NCBI GenBank assembly: GCA_030077755.1 | Contig: JAQJZZ010000010.1 | Coordinates: forward strand, 5,208,001 to 5,272,000 | DNA length: 64,000 nucleotides | Origin: Filosporella fistucella | Lineage: Eukaryota; Ascomycota; Leotiomycetes; Helotiales | Reading direction: 5' to 3' | Shown here: piece by piece, positions 1-9,141 of the stretch | Layout of the letters: every line of letters starts with the position of its first letter | How positions within the stretch are numbered: position 1 is the stretch's first letter | Translations under genes and position numbers: made by a program | Notes under the pieces: model-generated | The model's input: only the letters and a program-made list of their open reading frames with translations | Database searches by the model: none | Told to the model about the DNA's origin: nothing

Positions 1-9
1 ATAGCATTC

Positions 10-730
10 TTAGCCAGAGACAACGTTCCAAACATCTCCGAGAAAAGGTGCTCTTCCCACATCCAATTTGCCCGTAAACACCATAACGTGAGCGATGCCA
101 GCCAAAGATTGGAGGCTGGCACTTTCTGTGCAATGGACGTGAATGACTTTTTGATCGTAGCCAACTTTGACATCGCCACATATGTTCCTCTTCTTACGAT
201 GGATAAAACAGTATCAAGTTGTGTAGTGGAAGGACATGCATACTCGCAATCTGCTTTTGAGCGAAGGGCATCAATCGCGCGCTCCATCAAGTGAATAGCA
301 AAACGATCCGTGGCCCCGGCACTTGTATTCGTACCCAGACATTCGTTTGAGGCTTCATCTGGTGTTCATATAGTTCCCCCTCTGCCTGCGCGGCCAGTGA
401 ACTCCGGGGAACCGCCGTGTCTTTTTCTATTTCTGATGCGTCTTCCACCATATCCCTTGTAGCATCAAAATCTCTAAAGCTCTCCTGGATACGGAGAAGC
501 AGCCGTTTGCGTCCTTCACTGAATGGAGACTCGGCAAGCTCCTCTCAATGAGAGACTTCTTGGAAAAGTTGGTCTCGAAGAAGTTCAGTCTCCTGATCAG
601 TCAATTCTGGGAGATGTTGGTCATCAAGTTTCCCAAATGAGATAGCAGCAACCAGATGTGCGATCTTCGCGGAGATTGGATCGTGAGGCATCACAAATCG
701 GTAATTGGGGGGTATTGGTAGACATTCCAT
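10..730 (-). pseudogene. Decayed unknown gene, three reading frames
   Basis: No family recognised. Protein-like sequence reads from an ATG at 730 (starting MECLPIPPNYRF), but a TGA at about 547 interrupts it. The same frame then stays open to about 290 (containing EGRKRLLLRIQESFRDFDA). The coding-like sequence next moves to a second frame (containing RFAIHLMERAIDALRSK) and, near 210, to a third (VKVGYDQKVIHVHC, later MVFTGKLDVGRAPFLGDVW), ending at a TAA at 10-12. No GT-AG pair of plausible size bridges the shifts. The TGA fits CGA to TGA. The breaks could be sequencing errors, but three in 720 nt favours real decay. The true 5' end may lie further upstream. Confidence 0.5.
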
Positions 731-1939
731 CGTAGCTGCTTTTCGGTATATGTAAAATAGTAAGCAGGTGGACATGAAGACAGCAGGGCAATTAAGGTAA
801 ATTATTTGCAAAGAAAAATGTTTTGAATCGAGAAGTTTCGGGTTTTGATCAAAACCACAGTATAAAAAAATTATAAGGAACGAAGTTTCGATCTTCCAGA
901 ACATGGATTTGGCTGGAAAAATCATCTAAATTATGGACCGTGTAGTCTTACTGGACCATTCTATTGAGGACAATGGCAGACAAATTTCAGGTACCTTCTA
1001 GATGGGCGATCATACCTATCACGATTTGAGAAAAAGATTTCGATGACAAAAGTGAAACTCGATACCAATTGTCAAATCCTATCTTGCCGTCCTCTCTCTG
1101 AACTTGCGCCATCTGGTCACTAACTGCCCCAGATTGGCTCATATCAGATAGAAACGAAAGTGAATGTGACTGGGGACTTTGGAGAATAGGGGAAAGGACT
1201 GATACAGTAACTATTTCGAATACAACCTGGTCTTTTATTTTCAACATTGTCTCGGTAAAGAGTTATTGTCAAGTCCTTATTTTCATTGAAATTGAAACTA
1301 ACAGACGAGGCCAGCTTAAAAAGGGGCACTTCTTCCCCCACAATGTATCTCAAACATTGAATAGCACATAATAGAAACTCTGTTACTCTATCACTAAAAT
1401 TATTGGTTTGTTTAGATTTGAAAAGCAATGTGGTGTTTCCAGTGAACGATGTTGGCATGACAAGCGTTGGTAGTGTTCATCACACATTTCTACCAACATC
1501 GCGCTTTACATCAAAACATGGGGGATTTCAGGACTAAATCTTTGGTCACTAGGCAAAAAATTATACAAGCTGTTTTTTCTGACCGAACAAATCTCTCGCT
1601 GCTTGGGAAGTGAAGATGCGATCACTCTTGAGCGGAATAGCGCTAGCCAGTCAGCTTTGCGAAGGGTGGATCCTGCTAGCGAATAGCCTCACTTAGAGTC
1701 CAAACTCCAGAAAGGGTACGACGTACTTCTAGAAGCTATGGTATGTGTTCTACAGCATAGTGTTGAAAAAAGACGTTCACTACTCTTTTCCTACTTCATT
1801 CCCACACTCAACTTCAATCTTGCATACAAATATACGAAAAACACAAACGGCCTCTTCATATTCACTTCAACAGTTGTTAGTCCAGCAAAACTTTGCTCAA
1901 CTTTCTTCAATCCTTTTACTTCAGAGATTGTACAACGAA
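731..1939. other. Region without a clear gene
   Basis: On the minus strand two overlapping open frames (1458-1144 and 1247-987) look weakly protein-like and could be the upstream part of the decayed gene at 10-730, again in shifted frames. I cannot show a start or intron joining them. The stretch 1460-1939 should hold the promoter and leader of the next gene; nothing specific is visible. Confidence 0.3.
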
Positions 1940-3091
1940 ATGGCTCCAATTCAAAGCCAATCTGCCCCGGTCCGGACTGCCTTCAACAACCCGGATGAGC
2001 AATGCCCTGCAAATGGAACATTTCAAGAAATGTTTCAATTGAAAGGTGTAACCGGTTTGGATATCGTTACATCAAAATTGCCTAATTTGGATCTGAACAA
2101 AGCACACAGCCTGAACAACTGCTCCAAAGGCCCCGGACTGCCTCAGGGAACGACCTCGTCTTCCGCCAAGACCTTGTTTGAGGGTGAAGCATTTTCTCAC
2201 TATCGAGACTTCAAGGAGACTTCTATTACCGGCAAAGCCAATCGTCGTAAGAGCAACTACGCAGATATGCAAAGCGATAACGACGACGAAGGTGTATCTC
2301 AGCGTCGGCGGAAAATACCCCAAAGCAAGCTCATCATGGAACAATACCAAAGAGACATGAAACAAGCGCACAACAAATTCATCGAGAAAGTAAAGCACGA
2401 AGCCGTTTTTCTTACTGCACGATCCATCATCAAAGCGCGACGAAGAAGAAGTGCTCCGCAGCAAGAGACTACCAAGGTAATTTAGAGAAGTCCCTCACTG
2501 AGCAATGTAGCTAACATTCAAACAAGATCCTTTTATAAAAGGCCCACGAACGCCTTTGCCACCTCAAACACCATTGCGAGCTATAGAGCAAGGCATTATA
2601 GCCCCCAAGAAGGATGGGCCCAAGTTTGCAGTCCTGATCGTTCCCCCATGCAAGAAGGACGAGTCACAAGAAATGGCCAGCCAGAGACGAATTATGTTCG
2701 AGGACTTGGTAAGTGATGCAATAACCAGTCTTACAAGTATCTAGTGACTGTTTTCCAGATTGAGAAGAGAAACTTCACACGGGAAACATTTCGCGGAATA
2801 AAAGATTGTTCTGCCTATTGCAAAGTCACTAAGACTTGGGCAACATGGGTTGTCGAACGAATGGCCAAACAAGCTGGATCCGAACGCTTCTTTGTCGCCG
2901 TGTTCAGATTTGAGAAGGACTTGAACGACGCTATCGAGTTCCTTCGCGAAATCGAGGGTGATTGGAACGATTCATTTGATGAAGAGAAGCCGCGAAGCAT
3001 GGTCCACACGTACATCTCTACTGAAGTCGCCACCATTGAACTGGATTCTGCTTTCGGCAGCGTGGATATTACCCGTTCTGATGAAAATTGA
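1940..3091 (+). CDS. Unknown basic protein, three exons
   Basis: No known domain recognised. The first exon starts at ATG 1940 (MAPIQSQS); an in-frame ATG at 1745 is a less likely start. The exon is rich in Lys/Arg towards its end (AARRRR-like run before 2476). A clean intron lies at 2709-2758. The first intron is odd: the frame is kept only if it is 2477-2510, just 34 nt, giving 537+198+333 nt and 355 residues. The conventional acceptor at 2526 after a CTAAC branch would shift the frame into a stop. Exon 3 encodes an acidic C-terminal part with Trp and Phe residues and looks well preserved. The protein could be nuclear given its basic N-half (inference). It could also be a slightly damaged gene, like its neighbours. 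Confidence 0.6.
2477..2510 (+). other. Putative 34-nt intron
   Basis: GTAATT at 2477 and TAG at 2510 give a frame-preserving intron that is much shorter than the 50-nt intron of the same gene. The CTAAC just after 2510 would serve as branch point for the alternative acceptor at 2526. Confidence 0.35.
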
Positions 3092-3472
3092 GAGACATGT
3101 CACATCCATCCTCTATCTTATCAGCTATAGGCTATAGGGCATATCACCTGGGACTTACTGCTGGAGGAAATAGGTAGCGTTTTTGCATAGGATTATGGTA
3201 GTGTATGTAAGATAGATTAGGATTGTTTCTGGCACCGAAGAAAATAGGTACCAAGACTTCTATTCTACATTTTCGAACCTGGTAAAATTGTGAAATGTGA
3301 TAAGTATTGATTTTCTTAGGGGCTGAAGTTCCACGGCTGTTCCTATCCACGACTGATTGCCAAAAGACAGCTGGTAGATGTAAGTATCATGTTTTTGACA
3401 ATCACGGTTGGTGCTATATTGGAGATTTGTCCTCGTAATCTTATTGTGGTTTATTTGATGGTATACTTGACT
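3092..3472. other. Convergent intergenic region
   Basis: This lies between the 3' ends of two converging genes and should hold both 3' UTRs. I see no gene in it. Confidence 0.5.
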
Positions 3473-4252
3473 CTATTCGCCTTTGATATTGGCTGGTGTA
3501 CTGCGTTTCACTCCCGAATGTTTTCCATTAATCAAACTGTAAAGCCATTTCAACATTGCCGTACTGCCAGTCATCAACAGAGCGGCGCCAGTGAAAAGAA
3601 TAATTCTTTGGGTGGTGTCGAGCGCTCCAAAGAGTGGATATGGATAGCTTTTTAACATCAGCAAATTGCCTCCGATTTCACGGATACCTCGGTCTTACAA
3701 TCCATTGTACTTATAGCATTGCTCAACCCATGCCCAGTATCCAACAGCAATGCCGGAGCTCAATATCATCGCTGGCAGAAATTTGATGGTCCATGGAGGC
3801 GACAGGAAAAGTAGATCGATGGCAAGAAGGATGGACGGCATCGCATGGAATCCAATGTCTGCAACCGGAGCAATATGTATTTCCGGTGGCACAACCAGGG
3901 TTTTATCAATTGCACTTATTCCCCAATACAATACGCTAATTAGCACTTCCAGAGGAGCACTGCATAACGAGAGATAATTCTTGATGAGAAAAAGTGTCGG
4001 AGAGAGTGTAATATCGGCCAATAAACCAAATATGAAGGTTGCGTATGCTACTGTGAGACCAAGAATCGTCAAGTATTGCCAGTGCCATCCATATGAATCG
4101 TTTATCATGGTAGGGAAATCTATTAGGTATTTGTAGGACAAGGTGAAGGAGATGATGCCAATTATGTGAACAATTGCAGAAATGCTTCGGGACGGAGATG
4201 CCATCCGCTGGAGAGGGTGCCGAGCCATTAATTCTTGAGAAGGAGAAGCCAT
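3473..4252 (-). CDS. FAR-17a/AIG1-like membrane protein
   Basis: A five- to six-helix integral membrane protein of the FAR-17a/AIG1 family (androgen-induced gene 1/ADTRP). Animal members hydrolyse fatty-acid esters of hydroxy fatty acids; the fungal role is not known to me. Exons are 4252-3699 and 3647-3473, with a 51-nt intron at 3648-3698; the product is 242 residues, normal for the family. The splice restores the C-terminal sequence NGFYPYPLF, typical of the family, after a Trp/Tyr-rich helix (YWAWVEQCY). Hydrophobic segments lie at roughly residues 25-45, 60-80, 95-120, 150-170 and 205-225. It shares a 240-bp divergent promoter with CYP15. The start ATG 4252 follows no in-frame alternative upstream. 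Confidence 0.8.
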
Positions 4253-4492
4253 TGCGTTCTATGAGCCTGTGAAAAAGGAGATCTAAATTCAAATTCGAAG
4301 AAATTGTGCCGTCTGCAATGAGGCGCGACGTGAGAAGTTGCGGAGCTTTAGAGGGCTCGAGGTGAGATCATCAGGGCAATGGCCGTGCGTGCATCCGCAG
4401 GCGAAAACATTTCTCAGCCTTACGAAGTTCGTTACAGTATCCACCAACAACCAGTCCTTTTGTTCCACAACAAACATCAGACAAATCCAAAG
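4253..4492. promoter_or_regulatory. Shared divergent promoter
   Basis: Only 240 bp separate the start codons of the AIG1-like gene (minus) and CYP15 (plus), so both promoters must overlap or be bidirectional. No clear TATA box is seen. Confidence 0.45.
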
Positions 4493-6457
4493 ATGGCAGA
4501 AGACAATTTGGATACGAAATCAAATAAGAGGAGTCGATCAGAGGACGATGGTACGTCTCGAGCTATCATAGACATAGTAGGGAATTCTAACAACGCTACA
4601 GACTCCTCCTCGGACGACGATATGGGTCCGCAGCTCCCATCTGCAGATGCTCCCAAAAAAAAGCGGCGCAAGCTCCCGTACGAAAAGCTGTATATCTCTG
4701 CTCTACCTACGTCAGCGCGCTACTCGAAGTCTCTTATGCATAAAGAGCAACTGGCTTTTGTGACCATGACACACCTTACAGATTTCATGATTACAAGCTC
4801 TGTGGATGGCGTTGTGAAGTTCTGGAAAAAGGGCGGAGAGGGCATTGAGTTTGTAAAGGAATTCAAAGCTCATACTGGGGAGATTAAGAGTGTATCCGTG
4901 AGCGCAGATGGCAGGAGTTTTGCGACGGCCGGTGCAGACAAAACTGTCAAGATCTTCGATGTTATGACTTTCGATCTACTGTCTATGCTCTCCATGGAAT
5001 TCACACCAAAATGTGTCTGCTGGATACATGGTCGCGGTGCCTCGTTGCCACTACTTGCTGTGTCCGATGAGGTTAATCACACTATACGGGTATATGATGG
5101 CAGGGGAGAAACCCAGGAGCCATTACACACCATATCTGGACTGCATCGAAGTGTTGTGTCTCTTATGGCATACAACGATGCGTATGATTGCGTTATTTCG
5201 ACGGATGAGAATGGAATGATAGAATATTGGCGGCCGGGAGGAAATTATGAGAAGCCGGATAATGTATTCGAATATAAAAGTTCTACGAACCTCTTCGAAT
5301 TCAAAAAGGCCAAATCGACGCCCACATCGCTGACCATATCACCTTCTGGGTCACATTTTGCCACATTTTCCTTTCCAGATCGTAAAATCCGGATTTTCGA
5401 CTTTCCCACCGGGAAATTGTATCGTACATACGACGAGTCCCTACAAATCATCGAAGAAATGCAGCAAGCAGGAACAGCCCTTCAAAAGCTCGAAGACGTC
5501 GAATTTGGCCGACGTCTGGCAACTGAGAGGGAGCTAAATACCCCTGCCCTACGGAATAAGGCTAACGTCATATTTGACGAGACCGGCAACTTCATCATCT
5601 ACGGATCTATGTTAGGCACTAAAGTGCTCAATACCTATACCAATCGTGTTGTTAAAGTGTATGGAAAGGACGAAAATTTCCGGCCGCTTAACATTGCTAT
5701 TTACCAAGGACAACCACAGAAGAAAGGTATCACGACAGTTGCCATGGCTGCCTCTAATAATCCTTTATTGCAGGAATCTGAAACAAGAGATCCCATCCTA
5801 TTTGTTACTGGAGTCGGCAAGGTTCGATTTTATATGTTTACAAATGACGAAAATATCTCCAAATCTGAGCGGGATGTTCAAAATGAAAAGCCAACAAATC
5901 TGAATGCAAGGAAAGCCATCGAGGCTAAAGCAGCAGAAAGTGGGACTGCCGCTATTATACACACGAACTACGGAGACATCCATATTCGCCTGTTCCCAGA
6001 CGCCGCTCCAAAAGCAGTGGAAAACTTCGTGGTACACTCTAAGAAGGGTTACTACAATAATACAATCTTCCATCGAGTCATCCGCAAATTCATGATCCAA
6101 TGCGGTGATCCCTTAGGAGATGGTACGGGCGGTGAAAGTATCTGGGGAAAGGAATTTGAAGATGAGTTCAGTACTTTGAGACACGACAAGCCATATACTG
6201 TGAGTATGGCAAATGCTGGCCCCAACACTAATGGAAGTCAATTTTTCATCACGACTGAGAAAACAGTAAGTTTATCCCAATCTTCATCTAGAGAGGTAGT
6301 TTAATTGACATACATACAGCCATGGCTTGATAACAAGCACACAATCTTCGGACGAGCGATCCAAGGATTAGATGTGATACATAAGATCGAAAACGCAAGA
6401 GTTTACAAGGAGAAGCCGGAGGAGGACATCAAAATTCTCAATATAGAGATCATGTAA
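4493..6457 (+). CDS. cyp15: WD40-cyclophilin peptidyl-prolyl isomerase
   Basis: Peptidyl-prolyl cis-trans isomerase of the PPWD1/CYP15 type, a nuclear protein associated with spliceosomes in animals. WD40 repeats span about residues 60-330 and a cyclophilin domain about 465-619. Active-site residues are present: [10 protein letters not shown] (Arg, Phe, Met, Gln), GSQFF and [11 protein letters not shown] (catalytic Trp and His). Exons are 4493-4550, 4602-6265 and 6320-6457, giving 619 residues. The first intron (51 nt, CTAAC branch) keeps the frame and so is easily missed; removing it joins acidic EDD to SSSDDD. An in-frame ATG at 4379 would add 38 residues, but MAEDN at 4493 fits the family better. 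A basic stretch KKKRRK near residue 45 is a likely nuclear signal. Confidence 0.92.
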
Positions 6458-6830
6458 ATTTATGTTTCAGAGATACCCAACCCAAAATGATAGTCTGATC
6501 AACACAAGCGAACCCATTTGTGCATGTTCAAGAAAGTATTACAATGCTCTCTTTGCGAGCTACCGAATGCAGCTGAGGTTGACAGCTTGTACCTAGAGAC
6601 ATTTTCAAATCATCATATACCCGATATGGATATGTTGATAGTACGCCAGCTATTAGAGTCTAGGGATATGAACCATGAATCAGTCTCCTGAAAAGGAGCA
6701 GAGAGCGATCAAAATAAGACTCGCAGACACAGAGGACATGTTATTAGCATTCGCCATTCTATTCTTTTATTTTTTGTTGTGCCTTGAGAAAATGAATGTT
6801 TTTGGCCAAACTTTCATACGTTCTAGGGAA
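6458..6830. other. Convergent intergenic region
   Basis: 3' flanks of CYP15 and the KES1-like gene. Open frames here are antisense shadows. Nothing else seen. Confidence 0.5.
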
Positions 6831-8040
6831 CTAGGTTACTACGAAAGGCCTTTTGACGCTATCTTTCAAGACTCTCGAATTGAACTTCAACATTCCGGAC
6901 CGCTCAGAAAACAAACCTTCCTTCATCGGCTCCGCAGCCAGGTCCTCAATGAGCGGATCTCTGTCGCGCAATTGGGAGAAGAACAAGGGTTTCCACTCGA
7001 TACTCTTCTCCTCTTCTATCTTCCTCATACTCCTCTGAGCCTCTTCAACTTTCAACTTTTCCGCTACAGTCGCCTTCATGTCACCCGCATTTAGGGCATT
7101 GATTACGCCCGCCCATGCTTTTCGACTCTCCCAAGCATCTTGCTGATTCAGACTATCAGGTTGCATCGGTGTTGACTGGAGACTATTTATGTCGATTGTG
7201 TCAATGACTGGACCACTGTCATCGCCTTGATGAACATGGAGTTACTCGTTCCATTGTCCCGTAATGGTGAAGAGAGGATGTTTTTTATCCCCAGCCGGTT
7301 CCTGCTTGTATAGAATGGCATCTAGCGAGTTCTTCTTGCCAGACAGGAAACCCTTCCCAGAAAAGTCGATCTCAGACACGAATCCGCTGGAAGACGTGAT
7401 ATGGTATTGACCTTCAAGCTCTGGATATGGCGAGCCTGTCAATATACCCTTGATTTTTGACATTTGGGAGTGGGATCAGGTAACTTTCGTTATATTTGTC
7501 AAGGCGCACAACCGCATGTCCAATCTGTTTGACATGGACACTCCCATTGAAGCTTATTTCCTGGCACGCGAAGCCTTCGGCACTTATTCCAGCCTTTTCA
7601 TTGTACAGATAGCATGCTGTGACGGGTGGGTAGTGTGAGACTTGCTCCGCTATTAGTTCCGTACCATCTCGACCATGTGCAATGAATAGCTCGCCGAGAA
7701 ATGCGTTCAATGGTTTTTTCACTCCATCCTTTTCATCTCTTCCACCATATTGTGGATTCCGGAGACTCGATAAGTACCAGCGAAGTACAGACAAGGCACG
7801 AGCTGCTGGGTCTGGCTCCGAAGCAGGGGCAAGGAAGAGAGCGGGATGTTCGGCCCAATATGAGGGAAATTCAGTGGTGGATTGAGTGGCGAGGACGAAT
7901 GGAGGAGCTGTGATGTTTGATAGGTCTCCCTTGATCGTGGCTATAGACTGTATTCAGTGAGTCGAAGTTATATTCGTTTAGTGCACACCAACTGCCAAGA
8001 ACTCCTTCGGACTTGACCTTTCTGCCTTGTCAGTACTCAT
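6831..8040 (-). pseudogene. kes1: KES1/OSH4-like oxysterol-binding protein, damaged
   Basis: Sterol/PI4P transfer protein of the OSBP family, closest in layout to yeast Kes1/Osh4. Exon 1 is 8040-7993 and exon 2 starts at 7947, giving FLASIATIKGDLSNITAPPF, which matches the Kes1 lid and core start. Family motifs follow (WAEHPALFLAP, GELFIA, SGKKN, DPLIEDL). Three defects are visible. The signature EQVSHHPP reads EQVSHYPP; the lost His is one of the PI4P-binding pair, and CAC to TAC explains it. An extra base in a run of five T (plus strand 7454-7458) shifts the frame between PLPNVK and KIKGILTGSPYPEL. A TAA at 7240-7242 follows GQWNE, after which the same frame continues to the normal C-terminus. 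Sequencing error could explain one lesion, less easily all three. A 30-nt intron could remove the stop but would be abnormally short. Confidence 0.75.
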
Positions 8041-9141
8041 GTTGAGTTCGTTTGCGAGCATGAAAGATTATGTACAATGGAGAAAGAAGGCTCTCGAGGA
8101 TATATTTGTAAAATCTGTGCGATAACGACACAGGCACATCCATTTTAATATACACTTGTACATTAAGGCAAATCCAAGCCCTACATCTTCATGATATCAT
8201 CACGGCGAGTGAGTGTGCTGTTCCGACGCTTCTCGGAGCAATCGCGACACAAAAACTATGATTGTGATATGTAGTCTCAGTAGGGAAGATGGCATTCATT
8301 GTAAAGGCACGGTTGACTACACATATGCTTCATATGGGTTATTCGTGCGATGAGGAGTTCTGAAGTGATGATTCAACTGGCAAATCCTAAAGATGCAGTC
8401 ATTAGAGTTTGATAGGTACGCTCCAGCCCAAGTATCTTACCTCGGCTCGCACCTATCAACATTTCAGTATCTTGCAGGTACTTCCTAGCTTGGGCTCAAA
8501 AATGTTCCCCATCTAATGTTCGTGGCCGTCTACTAGTTATCGACAATCTGAGAGTATTGGAAAGGCAAGTTGTACGGCTTCGGTTTGAATGACAGACTAA
8601 GAGATGATCGTACAAGGTCCAGACCAGTCGGCATGGAGGAGCAGCCGGCAACCAAACAACCTTGTTACAAAGAACACAATCTACAATGATTCTACTCAAG
8701 GTTCCGGTTTCCTCACAATATTTATCACGCTCGGATTAGAGATGCAAGTCAGTTGTAGCGATCCTAAGTTCTTGAGAAAAGCTTCTAATTTAAAAACTAA
8801 TGATTCTTCATTTCTCTGCTACTGTCCGAACATTTGGAAGATGGTCTTATCGTTAGCGTGATCGCCGATAGTATCCTGCATCTATTAGCTCCTCTCAATA
8901 TCGACCACTAAGAACTTGTATTTTCAGAGTCTCTCTTCCAGCTTTTGTCTTCTTTTTCAACAATATCGAGCCGCCTTGCCGCTTGGAGAATGTCCAAACG
9001 TCTCCGACATAATCTTGCTGGTGCAATCGAGCAGGAGCTCAACTGTGCGGATCCTGGCAGCGCGGCGTTGCTACCCCACCCTCGACGTGTACTCGGTCCT
9101 CTTGAGGTTGCTGATGCTTCATACTGGAGCTATATTTTAAT
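8041..9141. other. Intergenic region
   Basis: Divergent region between the KES1-like gene and the Zn2Cys6 regulator, presumably holding both promoters and leaders. The open frames here look unlike protein. I see no gene. Confidence 0.45.

Noticed and set aside
1..100. P-loop-like sequence GQIGCGKSTF in one minus-strand frame near the left edge
   Set aside because: It lies in a frame with stops around it and no further ATPase motifs, while another frame over the same bases reads as better protein; taken as chance.
88..294. Plus-strand ORF of 68 codons
   Set aside because: It is antisense to the decayed gene at 10-730, whose minus-strand frames look far more protein-like.
7201..7245. 30-nt intron removing the KES1 stop codon
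   Set aside because: Far below usual intron size, and it would not repair the frameshift at 7454-7458 or the changed signature His.
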